Source: Pocillopora verrucosa | Taxonomy: Eukaryota; Cnidaria; Anthozoa; Scleractinia; Pocilloporidae | Assembly (NCBI RefSeq): GCF_036669915.1 | Contig: NC_089321.1 | Span: 14,550,292 to 14,614,291 of the forward strand | Reading direction: 5' to 3' | Length of the DNA stretch: 64,000 bases | In this document: in pieces, positions 1 to 12,090 of the stretch | Position numbering within the stretch: position 1 is the stretch's first letter | Layout: every line of letters begins with the position of its first letter | Notes under the pieces: model-generated | What the model saw: the letters and a program-made list of their open reading frames with translations, nothing else | What the model was told of the DNA's origin: nothing | Database searches by the model: none | Translations under genes and position numbers: made by a program

Positions 1-653
1 ATGCTATGCAAACAAAAGCAAAAGGAAGTTTTTCTATACAGTTCAAACATTATCTTTTAAATATTCTGTGCATAACCCAAATTGTATTCCCACAAGTAAA
101 CTCATTTCAGGCTTCAATCCATGCAATGGCTGTACCCATTACTGAAATCTCACATTAGTTTAAGTAAGATTTCTGGTGAAGCAAGGTCAGAAAAGCGTAC
201 AAGTTACAACAGAACCAAATACAAAAAAAGAGCAGAATTTATCCAAGTTATACAACTATGCAACAATTGTTCACAATCAATTTGTCAAACTGGCCATATT
301 GATGGATAGAACATAGAACATAAGGAAGAGGACTGCTTTGTGTTGTGTTGCTTCTAAAAACATTTATGAGGATTTTCCTACCAAAGTGAGAAAGATTCTT
401 GATAACAGAAGAACTCTAAAGAGGCCACGAATGGAGAAATGGCGTAAAGAAAATTATAGCAATAGTTACTTTTGTCCCATTGGAAATTATGAATAGGTGG
501 TCTTGAGATTGACATGTCCTTTGTTCCTCAGAAATCAGGAACAAACATTTTCTCTAGGTCACCCTAAATGTTATCCCACAAATAAACTGTTCTAAAATCT
601 TGTAGCCAACTCTTATTTCTTTAATTAACACACACAAAATATAAAGGTTGTAC

Positions 654-3600
654 CTTTTTGTCTTTGCAGTCAATTTCAGCTCCAGATTTAACCAAAACTT
701 CTACACACTCAATGCGTCCTACAAAATCACATACGATATTACTAGCCTTAGCCCAAGAAGAAATAAAATGAAATCCCTAAATACATTTACTTATAAGTTA
801 ATGATATTTGCCTATTTTCATTTGGTTTAAAGACAAAGAAACACTTGTTTATCTCTGACCAGACCTGACCAAGAGATTGAACTGCATGTACAAGTACATT
901 GTACATGACTTACCCATGTGTGCAGCCCAATGCAATGGCTTTCTGTCCTTCCTATCACCAGCATTCAAGTGGGCTCCTTTGGTTATCAGAAGTTGTGCCA
1001 TCTGTAAAACAAGAATTTCCAAGTTTACTCAAGAGTAACCATTTCATGTCACATGCATGTGCACGTACCTGCCTGAGTAAAATCATTTTATCAACAGCTG
1101 AGAGTCAGAAGAAACTTCAAGGAAAGTGAATCAAGAATAAATGGATAGATACAGTGTGGTACAAGTACAGGTACAGGTACAGGTGTGTGTAAGAGCATAT
1201 GTCTGATATACATGTACATGTAATTCAGGATTCACAGACAACATTAAGTAATCCACTGGAGTAAGATCTAAAAACATCAGCTAATTAACCTGTGATGAGA
1301 ACAAGATTAGAAGGGGGAGCACTAAATGAAGAAGGAGAGTTCCATAGACATAAATATAATTTTAAATTCCAACACATACCCCAACATGGCCGTTGAATGC
1401 TGCGTGGTGTAAGCTTGTCCTCCCAGCTCTGTCTGTCACATTCACATTTTGTAGGTGAGGAATAAGAACCTCTACAAGCAAAAATTCAAAACAATTGTAG
1501 GAAAAAGATAAAGTTCAGGTTACCAAAACTAGTTATTAACCCTTTAACTCCTGTGAGTGACCAAGTAAGAATTTCTCCTTACTATATCTATACAATATCA
1601 TCCAGACAACTGATAAGAATAAAGAAAAAATCAATCATGGGATTACTAATTGATCTGAGACCAAATTCTCTAAACTAACATAATTTGAATTATTTGACAG
1701 ACAGTAAGGAGAATTACTAAAGAGATCTTGGGAGTTAAAGGGTTAAAATACTTGGCTTCTCCAATACTAGAGCCACACTTGCTCCATGAAGACCCTACCA
1801 ATATTGGTTACATTATGCAATTACCTGCACATCGCACATGATTGTTGCTAGCAGCAACATGCAGAGGAATCCGCCAGTTTCTGTCTCTTGCGTTGACATC
1901 CCCTGCACTATTGATCAACGCCCTGACACACTCCTGCAAGTAAAGGGAATATCCTTTAAACTGGAAAAGTCTATCTTTTGAACCAGACAAACTAACAAAA
2001 AACATTTGTCTCATCCAACAGGGCAAGAAGATTTCCCAGTCAGCCAAGCATAGATGTATTTTCTCATTAACTGAGCCTGGCAAGCCACTGTTTTTTGCAG
2101 TCCCAAAAGAAAAATCAGATTTCGTTTATTTAATCTGCTTTTTAGACATGACCTTGAAGGCAATGTTTCTGCTCAGTGAATCTAGATAGCATAATAGAAT
2201 GTATAATAAATAAAAAGGTTGTCTGTTTAATTGAAAAATAGCATGTTTAAGTACATTCATATATATATGTGTATGCTACTAACTTTATGCCATAGATACA
2301 TGTAGCAATTGGAATACTTCATGTACACAGTAATTTTAGTGGTCTTAAAACTCCCACAGTTGATCTCATCAAGGGCAAGGAGAATTTGTTTAACAATCAA
2401 GAGCTTCTTCACTTGGTGATCATTTCCTTTATTTCTGTTACCTTAATGTTTGATTCAGGAGTGATACTGTTGGGAGAAATAAGATGCTTATCACTCTTAG
2501 GGTGTAAAGGATTAAAGAACATACCACACTTCCAGAGGCACAGGCACGATGGAGAGGGGTCATCCATTTACTGTCTTTAGTGTTTACTCTTGCTCCTGAG
2601 GAAAAAAAGGCACCATTTCAATAGAGTGAAATTATTGAGATTTAAAATAAATTTGTCATCAGAGTGATCACTTTTCCCTGTCATACCACACAGCTTTGTG
2701 GTACTACAAGGGAACCATGACATGTATAAACATATTTTTCTTTTTCACTGGAAGTTAATACTAAAGAGAGAAGAGTAACCAAAATGTTTAATAATGTTAG
2801 ATTGGAATTTTCAGTTCTGATGCCAAGATTGATCAAACTAGACCAAATGGTAATATAAGTGTAAATCAAGTTAATTTTCAGAAATCACATGAATAGCAAG
2901 GATTTTGAAGCCTAGATCCAAAAGCTGGTATAGAAAATTGATGCTCTAGTCTGAAATAAAGTAACAAAATGGAGATCTGGGTAGCAAGTCCTTCCCTAGA
3001 ACTCTAGACAGTGACTACAATCCTCCTCTCCCTCCCCCTCTGATCAAAATTGCCCAAATACAATACAGATTAAATAAAATAAAATTTAATAACCAAAGCA
3101 GTCTGCTTTTGAGGGACATGTGCTACCTTCAAGCATGAACAAAGTCCCTTCACAATTGAACTGTGATGACTCTTCATGATAAGGTAAAACTGTAATTTAG
3201 TGTAGTGATTTGGTGACTAAATCCTACCATGAGCAATAAGAATGCTAATGCAGTCACTCTCTCCACAATATGCTGCAGCATGTAAGGCTGTCCTCTTCTC
3301 TTCATCCTAGAGATTAACAAAGCTTGTCAGGAACAACTTAAAATATGTTGAAATGATTGCCAGGTAAAATCTGTGATGTACATGCACAGCACAAGTTGGG
3401 AACAACAATTAAACCCAATGCAATGCTTAATATACATGATTTTTTGACTTGCAAATACTTTTGCAAGCATTGAAGGGGCAAGGAAAAATACTGCTGTAAC
3501 CAAAATGTCTGCTTGCACTATATATGTAAAGCCATAAATAACAAAAGAAAGATTCCATCATCAGTTTAATTTCAAGTCTTTTGGTTTATAGTTCTTGAAA

Positions 3601-5317
3601 CACATGCTACAAAATCAATACAAACACTACTGTTTCAGTGTCTTTCATGACAAACAAAATTTCACTTGAAAGTTCCTTGCATTAATGTCAAGCTTAAAGG
3701 ACTTAAAGCTTTTATCCTTCAAAGCAGCCACTTTTTTGCTTTCCTTTCCCTCGTATTTTTAAAACTACCCTGTTCTACTGTGTAATGCCATTTCATATTT
3801 GCATGTTCTGCAGTTCAAGAAATTACATTAAAATGGTATATAATAGTAAAATAACTACTCAATCTTCATTATCTACCTGCAGTACCAACAGTTTATAAAA
3901 CAGATCAATAATACAGACTCCAAAATAAAGTCTATTTTTACCCATATTATCAAGGCTAAAAATTAACTCCAGTGCTTGGTGGTCAGTCGGGCCAGTTTCT
4001 TTGAATTCTTAGTGGCCCCTCCCAAAATGAAATAGCCCTTGATTTCCTCTACTTAAAAATGAAAAACTTGAATAAATGCCCCGTGGCTTTTAATGGAGCG
4101 TTAACTAAAAGGAAAGAACAAGCTCATGAAATCACTGTTAAAACGGCTTGCAATTTCCACTTCAGAACTAAAAATTCACTAAAATGGATGATCTTAGAGT
4201 CCAGGCAAAGAAATGAAGAAAAAAGGCAGTCCAATTAAACTAAATATTGGGTTTTATTTTTAACTTTGTACTTCGCATTATTTATATTGCAACTTTTCAA
4301 AATTCTGTTGCATAGTCGCACATCAGGCATTCAAACCTTAACTTTTGGTGGCCCTGGTCAGTTTTAACTCACCACTGGCAACCATGCGACAGCCAATTTT
4401 TAGCCCTGTATTATGGACTGGTATGCTAGGTCAGGTAAACAGAAAACAACTGGCAACAGCAATTTGTGATTGTGCAAACATTGGTGTCATATTTCTACCA
4501 CACAACACTAACTACATACAACCCTTCCCTGATAAAAAAAAACAAAAAACATTTATTTAACAGCTTAAACTCACTTCCTCGAAAGGGAGCAACATGCTAC
4601 AGATAATTTCTAATCTTAAGAGGAAAGTTCTCCACCTAAATTGTTATTTATTTCCTTACTCTACAATCCCTGGTTATGAATAAGAAAGGTTAGGAACCAA
4701 AATAAAAGGTAATAACAAAAAGATTGCTCAACCGTGGAAGGAATTTTTACTATCTGAAATTAAAATCTAACATTGACATTTCATAGACATGTACTGATTA
4801 GGAACGACGTATCAGTTATTCACATCTAAAACAGCAGTTTATTTGAGAATTCAGCTGACAACAAACTTGAGTTTTATTATTGGTTACACGAATTCTTTAA
4901 ATATTTGATAAGCTTGCCTTATTCAAGAGAAGGAACTTGATGATGCACATTCAACTGACACTTCTTCGGTGACCCGAAAAATTCGATTATTAAGAGAGTG
5001 AGACTGATTTAATCAAATTTACTTACTTGGCGATTTACATCCTCGTTTCGGCTTATCAACGTCCGTAATTCGGTAGCATCACCGTGGAAGCACGCTTGTA
5101 CGAGGGGAGGCTGACAAATAATTCATAATAAACATAATTTATCGAAAACGCAACGATAACATTTTGCAACATCTTTAGCTACTGTGAGATTGATATTTGT
5201 GCTGTGAATTACACGCCAAAAATAGCATAAAGAGTCGATAGTTAGTCTCTTAATTGGAGAATATAATTTTAAAGTGCAATAACTATCTACCTCGTCCAGT
5301 AACTGTTGAACTACCAT
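654..5317 (-). CDS. ANKRD28: ANKRD28/44/52-like ankyrin repeat protein, 5' part (gene continues past left edge)
   Basis: Eight coding exons in minus-strand order: 5317-5291, 5110-5027, 3306-3228, 2595-2525, 1933-1825, 1471-1380, 1001-914 and 718-654. All have GT-AG borders and consistent phase, giving 205 residues. The start is MVVQQLLDE; an in-frame TAG directly precedes this ATG. The exons encode successive ankyrin repeats, with recognisable pieces EKRTALHAAAY, DSKWMTPLHRA, VNARDRNW, NVNVTDRAGRTSLHHAAF and KPLHWAAHMG. These line up in order with the N-terminus of vertebrate ANKRD28/44/52, the ankyrin regulatory subunits of protein phosphatase 6, which are scaffolds of about 1,000 residues. 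The last exon ends with a good donor (AAG|GTACAA). I found no following exon between 1 and 653, so the rest lies left of the window. Orthology to the ANKRD28/44/52 group is confident; which vertebrate paralogue is closest cannot be said. Confidence 0.9.
1536..1746 (+). mobile_element. Family A TTAA-flanked MITE
   Basis: An element of about 210 bp in an ankyrin-gene intron, bounded by TTAA and the inverted ends CCCTTTAACTCC / GGGAGTTAAAGGG. The interior (AATTTCTCCTTAC, ATCAATCATGGGATTA) recurs at 11879 and 24172. TTAA target duplication with CCC-starting ends is the piggyBac-superfamily signature. It is non-coding, so a non-autonomous copy. Confidence 0.7.
2343..2517 (+). mobile_element. Family B MITE, partial
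   Basis: Shares with at least nine other places in the window the core CAAGGAGAATTTGTTTAACA, TTGGTGATCATTTCCTTTAT and the right end TTAGGGTGTAAAGG. It lies in the intron between ankyrin exons 3228-3306 and 2525-2595, ending only a few bases from the donor of the latter. The left terminus is degraded. Confidence 0.6.
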
Positions 5318-5717
5318 CTAGATCCCATCCAAATTTCGATGCATACAGTTTTGTCGATACAACTTTCAAAATCGTGTCCCGTCCACTTCAAACCCGCAAA
5401 CCTCCACTGTATTGCCTTAGGTGTCACCTCCCTGAAGACTTGCGAATTCCGACAGCACGAACACCTCTCGAAAATCTATAGGAGTGCATTTGTTATGAAG
5501 AATTCAGGCCAAATCTAACGCTAGTTGATGGATCCGGCATGAGCTTCAAGCAATCCGCCATCTTGCTCAACCGCAGCAAAGTACCTGATTGGTTGAGGTT
5601 AGTCATGTGAGATGCCTTGCTGGGAGTGTAAACCGTGGAGCGGAAATTGGCGCCACTTTTTTCCGATTTTGGTTCCCTTCTTTGGTCGGCTATTCAAACT
5701 ATTTTTGCGTTGGCGCA

Positions 5718-5888
5718 ATGGAACGAGCTCGATTTTTTTCTTCATTGTTAATGCTTGTTTTTTTAGGATTAAAAAGTATGACCTGTACTAAAAATCCTCC
5801 CTTTCAGCATTTTAATAATACGGCCCGGCACAAAAGCAATCCGAAAGGAGTCCAAAAGAAAGAGAAAAAAATATTAGCAAACTTTTAA
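5718..5888 (+). CDS. Uncertain small ORF with signal-peptide-like N-terminus
   Basis: A 56-residue frame beginning MERARFFSSLLMLVFLGLKS. It has a basic start, a hydrophobic core (SLLMLVFLGL) and a following small/Cys-containing stretch like a secretion signal, then a Lys-rich tail without domain features. The frame is open upstream to 5589, so the start is arbitrary. It could be a chance frame, or a first exon whose donor I could not place. No family is recognised. Confidence 0.15.
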   Translation: MERARFFSSLLMLVFLGLKSMTCTKNPPFQHFNNTARHKSNPKGVQKKEKKILANF

Positions 5889-6940
5889 ACCATCCCATCG
5901 AAAATTGGGCTGGAGAGTCCGAATCTAAATCAAAAAGTACTAACCACTTTGGAGTTAGGGAAGTACAGTGGCACACGCGTGCGAGAGCAGACACGCATGA
6001 CTTCTCACGCGCGCTGGTTCTAGTCTCTCTCTTTGTGCATCTTCCGCTTTTCTCGCTGTTTAATTAAAGAAAAATGGTCTTGTCGCCGCTTGTAAGTACA
6101 TGCTTTAAGTCGAAACTTTTTTGACTGTGACAGCTTGGACTGTTATGCCATTTCGTATCCAGCTTCGGTCAGTACTCGCAACCAAAAATGAAACAAGGAT
6201 GCGTGTTTTTATCCTGTTCCAACTAGTATAAAATAAGTGATCCTCGCCATCATTAGAGGTACCTTTACCAAAACACAACATCAGTACTTGTGGAGGATCA
6301 GTACTTCACGGAGCCCTGGGTCTTCACTCGTGTCAATCAAAGATCTGGAATTTTCACTGATGCTGTAATCTCTAATCTGTTGCTGATGCTTAGTGCTCCC
6401 GTCGAAGCTGCAACTGCAATGGGTCAACTTATTGGGGCTAAGATCGTGCATACTTTTATGTCCATACGCGCCTTTATGTCCCTTCTGCGTAGTGGTCTTA
6501 GCATAAAATTAATGAATTCAAGTGAGGGCTCAAACGAGGGCCTCAAATGAGGGTCTCAACGGAGGACTTGAAGATGTGAAGTGCATCATATGGAACAGAT
6601 CAGATTTATCATTTGCCTTACATTTTTGTTTGGAGGGCTACTTATAACCTTAGCGTGGAGTACAGATCACCTAACCGAACAGTCCATAAGGGTAAAATGG
6701 CCTTTGCCTGCGTTTTTCTAGGTCATCACTATCATAGCTGGACGCAGTGAGATACTCCTACCTACGCCTGCACTTGATCGTTATTTTTGCACATCGTGGA
6801 AAATGTTTATTATGCAATAATTACGAATAAAATAACAATAACTTTGATCCATCAAAAGGGCAAAGCTGAGAAAGGGGATTCAAGGTTATAAATTTCTACG
6901 CGCCTGACTTGAATTAGTTGACACCGCATGCTCTACCTTG

Positions 6941-6970
6941 TCAGGAGCCCATCAAGTAATGGGCTCCTGA
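6941..6970. repeat. Perfect 12-bp inverted repeat
   Basis: TCAGGAGCCCAT, a 6-base loop, then ATGGGCTCCTGA. No gene is adjacent. It is probably the centre of a fold-back element. Confidence 0.7.
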
Positions 6971-7395
6971 CCTTGTGTATCCGTAGGCTCATATTCTTAC
7001 AACAAGAAGGGCAGGCAAATGGAGTGTTAAGCAGGAAGTGGTCAATGAAGAACTACTCAGTGGAGTAGAGACGTAGATTCTTCGAATTCATTCATTCATA
7101 CCAGGTTTAAATTTTTGACTCAAACAAGGTAAGAAAATTTATTCCACAAGGAGAGTTCATAAGGTGATGAGCACCTCAGGACCCCGCCCCCTTCCCATCG
7201 CGCCCCTTTCCATAAGTAAACCCTGTATAAAACCTAACTCGCCAAGAAATTTTTTTAAACTTCTTTGAAAAAGGACCGTCTTTTTCAGGTGGCCCTATAT
7301 AAATATACAATATAACAAGAGTTTTATCAGCAAACTAACGTACACAGATACAATGACTGACTCTGTGGAAGGGGTCGCCTCCCATGTAACTAAAT

Positions 7396-8142
7396 AAAAT
7401 CACCGATCATTTAAAGGGAAACCCCTTGTTTCGAGTTTTTGGAGTGGGAAGATGCAGGGGTAAAACCGACTTACGAATTCACCCTTGCATTTCCAACGTT
7501 TTAGGAAAGTCTCATCAGATGAATAAGCCGTCCATACATTCTGTTATCATAGAGCCGAACCAAGAAATTATAGCAGAGTTTACGGCATCGACCACACCTT
7601 GGCCGCAAGCCGCAAGTTCAGCTAATGTGTCGTTCGATTGGTGCAAGATCACCTTGAAGAAGTTCATCGAGTCTTTTCCTAACGTGGAGAGCTTCGATAC
7701 AATTCATTTTGTGGCCTCTCTGTACTATGTGGACGTTGAATAATCGTTGCGAAGCTGTTTCCAGAAGCTTTCCCCGGGTGGAGCCATATTCGTTCTGCAC
7801 GCGGTGGTCACTGAGGAATCGTTCTTCCCGCAAATTTCAAAGAAACTTCACACGAAAGTGGATTTAGGTTGAGCTCCGAAGCTTTACTCAGAAGATGTTG
7901 TTCATAGTGCCACAAAAAACAACTACATGACGTAGTACACTGCAGGCATAACCAGCTGTTTTGACGAATCGTTCCAAGAGGGCAGCATTTTACCTGATTT
8001 TCTGACCCATTAGGGAGAGTTTCGCACAATGGCAGACAAAGTCCTTTACGAAGAGATGATAGACTTTCTAGATGCTGTGTCTGCTGCTGATGATAATGGA
8101 AGAAAAAAAAAAAAAGATTGGCCACTGAACGTTCAATACTGA
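7396..8142 (+). pseudogene. Histamine N-methyltransferase-like pseudogene
   Basis: A single continuous frame with the class I SAM-methyltransferase layout of the HNMT family: motif I-like FRVFGVGRCRGKTDL, then SVIIEPNQEIIAEF, VSFDWCKITLKKF, FDTIHFVASLYYVD and SPGGAIFVLHAVV, ending near DWPLNVQY and a TGA at 8140-8142. In vertebrate HNMT the corresponding blocks bind S-adenosylmethionine and lead into the substrate pocket. Four in-frame stops interrupt the homology: TAA 7741, TGA 7870, TAG 7933 and TAG 8011. The N-terminal helical region of the family is not recognisable upstream. The lack of introns across about 745 bp suggests a retrocopy or a decayed intron-poor gene; no poly-A tail or target duplication was identified. 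Confidence 0.75.
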
Positions 8143-8270
8143 CCTAATGGGACTGGTTGCAAATGAGAACTTCTGCTTTTCATCAGTAAGATGTCTAGTT
8201 CGTAATTCCTTTTGGAAGAAAAAAAAGGCAGTCTAAGAGCCTTAGAACTTATTAAGTCTAGGATGAGATT

Positions 8271-10778
8271 TTAATTACTGGCTAAAGTGGACACACACTC
8301 TTGAGAATAGTCACGCACAGTTTGTCGAAGTAAGACATGGATATCACTACATCCTTTCTTGGCCAATTCCAAGACTTTTTCCAAGTTATCAATATGAAGT
8401 CTAGAATCCATTTGGAACATGACAATGTTTCCAGACTTTGGTAACACAGCCAGACTTAGTTGTGGGCCTCCAAAGCTTTCTTCCAAGTAGTTAACATCCA
8501 TCAATGGTTGGTCATTGACAAAACTAACTGTGCAAGCACTGACATAATCCTTCATTGGAATTCCAGCATCTATGAGAGCTAAGGTAGCTGCATTGATGCA
8601 AGCACTTTGGTTTGAACCATCAGCCTGAAGAATCTGTAAGCAAAAAACAAATCTATAAGCTGCCACAGTAAACGAATATATGCAGTTGTTTCAATGGCCA
8701 TTTATCTTACAGTGAGCTGAGAAGTTGGAGAAAGGGTCCAAGTAAGCATAATTCTTAAAACTTTTAAGCATTTTTCCAAGCACAGTTGGAAGGAATACAC
8801 TTCCATATTATCTGCGGGTCAAAACAAGATTTCCTTCAATTGATTGGGATCAGATAAAAATCTTATGGCAGATTTTTGAAAGTCTAATTTAATAATTTTT
8901 ACTCCTGGAAATGACAAGTCAGTAATTTCTCCTTAGGAAATTAATAGGTTACTTGCTGTAGAAAGATGAAAATCAAAAGTGGTACTTATGTTTAATTAGA
9001 CATCAAATTCTCTAAACTGACTTTGTAAGAAATGGGTGACAGAAAGTAAAGAAAATCAAAATAAACTGAATACAGTGCAACCTCCATTTAATTAAGTGCT
9101 AAGAGACTGTGGAAATTGGTTCGTTACAAGTATATCGAACATTTGTTATATTGAGTGTTCGTTACATCAAAAACCTCAATTTCATGAATTTGCAGAAAAA
9201 CAACTAAAGTGTTTGTCATATTGAGAGCTGGTAAATGTTAATTTACTTTTATCATTATTTTTTTACGTGTGAAATTGCACGACCCAGTGTTTTGGGATCG
9301 GCATTTTTGTCAACAATATAAACACATACCACTTACAAAGATATGGACCATGTGTAAAGCTGTCAATTGTTTCTTGAATGTTGCACGTGTTAAATATTCA
9401 ATGATGACATCTCATTTACATCTACATCTACATCTAAATCTACTTTCATTAGGTTGGTAAAATCTGTTCAGACATCACACCAACCAACTCGCACACAAAG
9501 TGAGAAGACTGTATAAAGGCTTAAAATTATATTATGATCAATTTTCATCAAGAAATGGGCCAGGAATATTAAAAAATACTGCAAATAATTGTGAAACTGA
9601 TTGTGGAAAAGTGATTGCGTGACGCTTGGTAAGTTGTAAGATGACATGTTATCACATACCAGACAAAAACACTCTTTAGATTCTCAGTCTGCATTTTGTA
9701 CCCACTCAGCAGTCTACATTTTGTACTTAGTCTGCATTTTGTATCTGGTCTGTATTATTTGCACAACACATACAATCTATCCCAAAATACCTGTGCATGA
9801 GTTAATTCAACATTTTTGTTCTTTTCCACATTAATTAATACTCTTCTTTCCTTTTGTAAGAATGTAGATATCATTTACAAAGTTTCAAGTAATCCACCCA
9901 CCCCCCCCCCCAAACAATAACTCTTACATGCATAGCATGCCTATATTTTGTTATATCAGGGCATATTATACATATGGGCTTCTGGATTGTGTTTGTTATA
10001 ACAAAGATTTTGTTACATGGAGGTTCTTTCCATATATTTTCCTGTAACTTTGGCCAGGCTGAAGAGTATGGTTTGTTATACCGACAACTTCATTATATAG
10101 AGGTTTGTTAAATTGAGGTTCCACTGTATATAGATTTGTGATATTTTTGTAATAAATATAAGTACATATGAAGAGGGAAAGTGGAACAAAAAAAAGGGGG
10201 GGGGGGGGGAGAGCTAGGGAGCAGTTGAGTGATCTTGGGTCATTTTCCCCAAGGAATTTACCCAGTTCAATTATAACAGAGGGAGGGAGGGGAGAGGGAT
10301 TGGCTATGAGCCAGAAGGCACAAAGTCTCCGAGTTGCACCTCAAGAAATGACCAAGAATTTGAACTACACTCTTTCTAGACGTATATAAAATATTCTACT
10401 AACCTGCACATAAATGTCTATCTGTGAGCGAGGGTACATCTGTGTTAGAATAGCGGCGTCGAATGTGCGCCTTATAAGCATAGAAGTCTCTGTGGATTTT
10501 CTGTCTCCTTTTGGTCTTTTCTTTCGTTCTCCTGTGCTAAACGTCGCCATACTAAACTGACAATTTAGCAGCACTCGGTCGTGTAGGATTTTAGATTTGT
10601 TTGTTACTTCATGAGGGCCATAAACTGTAGCTAATGCCTTGGTGTTTCCCATCTCGATGTAAGCTGAGCCATCCGCTTGCTTGAAAACCCCCATTCTACA
10701 GACGATCTTTCGAAGTTCATGGGGTCTTCGGCCATCGAGACGTAGTCCTTCGGGAGAAAGAATCTCTAACCCAGCCAT
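8271..10778 (-). CDS. EXOSC4: Exosome complex component RRP41
   Basis: Two exons, 10778-10404 (125 codons) and 8633-8271 (120 codons plus stop), joined in phase 0 at a GTTAGT donor and a TTACAG acceptor. The product is 245 residues, the same length as human EXOSC4. The whole is an RNase PH fold: MAGLEILSPEGLRLDGRRP, ADGSAYIEMGNTKALATVYGP, FSTGERKKRPKGDRKS and AAILTQMYPRSQIDIYVQ in exon 1; ILQADGSNQSACINAATLAL and GGPQLSLAVLP in exon 2. EXOSC4 is one of six PH-like ring subunits of the RNA exosome; in animals the ring is catalytically inactive and feeds RNA to EXOSC10 and DIS3. It acts in nucleus and cytoplasm. The gene is divergent from CROT. Its 1.77-kb intron contains a DNA transposon fragment. 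Confidence 0.96.
9073..10126. mobile_element. Tigger/pogo-like non-autonomous DNA transposon
   Basis: An element of about 1.05 kb in the EXOSC4 intron. Its left end CAGTGCAACCTCCATTTAA and right end (reverse complement) CAGTGGAACCTCAATTTAA form terminal inverted repeats, flanked by TA on both sides (9071-9072, 10127-10128). CAGTGGAACCTC-type ends with a TA duplication are typical of pogo/Tigger elements of the Tc1/mariner superfamily. Subterminal motifs such as TTTGTTATATTGAG and TTTGTTATACCGAC repeat in both halves. No transposase frame is present. Confidence 0.7.
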
Positions 10779-11709
10779 TTTAGACTGACGATCAAAAATG
10801 TATCAATAAACGTAAGAAGAAAGAATGTCAATAATCCATAATGAAACTAGTTTCGTCCACCATGCTTGTGGTAGTCTCGTACTCAGTCTCTCGACGTCCA
10901 CTGATTTTTTTTGTGTTTACCAGTGTTCCCGCCCCATCGGCAACAGGTTCGATTTGACACTGGCCCAGCTTTGGTGCCAAAAATAGTCATTCATGCATTG
11001 TTTAGGATCACGGTTGGGATTGAAAACTCTTGAAAGAAGCTGTATGCAACTGTTTTGTATTTCTAGCCGTGGCCTTTCAGGTAAAGGATCACAAGACCGA
11101 TTTTGTTTTTCTTTCGGTGGCTGGGGGGGGGGACTTTCTGAAAATTTTGCCAAGTTTTTGTAGCACATTGACCACCTGCTCCCTTTTTCTGCTTACTACG
11201 AACACTCGAATGGAAAATGGAAAAACGGCTTATTCTTATAGGGATATTTCGTGAATCTAAATCAGGAAAATCTATGCATTTCACAATAAGTGAAGAATTA
11301 TGTGGTGTTAATTTTTTATTAGTGATGGTTGATTAGCCTGCTATGGTCAAGAAACTGTAACGAATTTCCCACTTAAATATTTTGGTTGGCCCCTGATTAA
11401 GATGGGTCACTGAACTCACGAAATTTCAGCACTTGGGTCCATTTAAGTAGAAGTATTTCTGGAAATAGAAGATATGATACAAAGTTAGATTATTTTAGTG
11501 CACAAAGCCAAGACCTCGTAGTCTCTTGGACACTCACTCATTTGATGATTTATAAAGTTGTCCCTGATTTTAATTGCATCTCGAGTTACTAATATATAGA
11601 TGATATATCATGGCTGTGCTTTTATACAAATTTGATTTATGATAATTTGTTGATAATATCTCTCAGGAGTGCCAGTGCAGTGAAGGAGTAAGTGATATTA
11701 ATTAAACTC

Positions 11710-11846
11710 GGATCAATATCAGTATCTGGGTAACTGCCCACCTACTCCTCCCCTAACCCAACATTAACCCTAAGTTGTTATCAATTGACTGTTGTTGAGT
11801 TAGGGGAGGGGTAGGTGGGCAGTTGCCCAGATACTGATATTGATCC
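11710..11846. repeat. Palindromic fold-back element D, copy 1
   Basis: Long inverted repeat: GGATCAATATCAGTATCTGG at the left end and its reverse complement at the right, with inner arms CCACCTACTCCTCCCCTAAC and GTTAGGGGAGGGGTAGGTGG around a short centre. A second full copy is at 35023-35159; partial copies are at 43231 and 47669. Confidence 0.85.
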
Positions 11847-11878
11847 ATTAACTCAATAAGATAACATATCAAAATGTG

Positions 11879-12090
11879 TTAACCCTTTCACTCCCATGAG
11901 TGACCAAGACAGAATTTCTCCTTACAATATCAATACAATATCACACAGACAAGTGATGAGAATAAAACAAAATATCAATCAGGGGATTATAAGTTGATCC
12001 AATATCAAATTCTCCAAACTAACATCACAAAAACTGTGTGGCAGACAGTAACAAGAATTACTAATGAGAACTTGGGAGTTAAGGGGTTAA
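11879..12090 (+). mobile_element. Family A TTAA-flanked MITE, copy 2
   Basis: TTAA, CCCTTTCACTCCCATGAG, a shared interior with AATTTCTCCTTACAATATC, then CTTGGGAGTTAAGGGG and TTAA. Same length and structure as the copy at 1536. Confidence 0.75.

Larger units (their letters stand above)
5318..7395. other. Intergenic, 5' of ankyrin gene to HNMT-like pseudogene
   Basis: No gene is recognised. The part next to 5317 should hold the ankyrin gene promoter. Open frames at 5718-5888 and 6290-6550 (+) have no recognisable domain. A perfect hairpin lies at 6941-6970. Confidence 0.5.

Noticed and set aside
11030..11254. Possible coding first exon for CROT (MKEAVCNCFVFLAVAF)
   Set aside because: Joining its donor to the acceptor at 12342 does not give the CROT frame; at most it is a non-coding leader.
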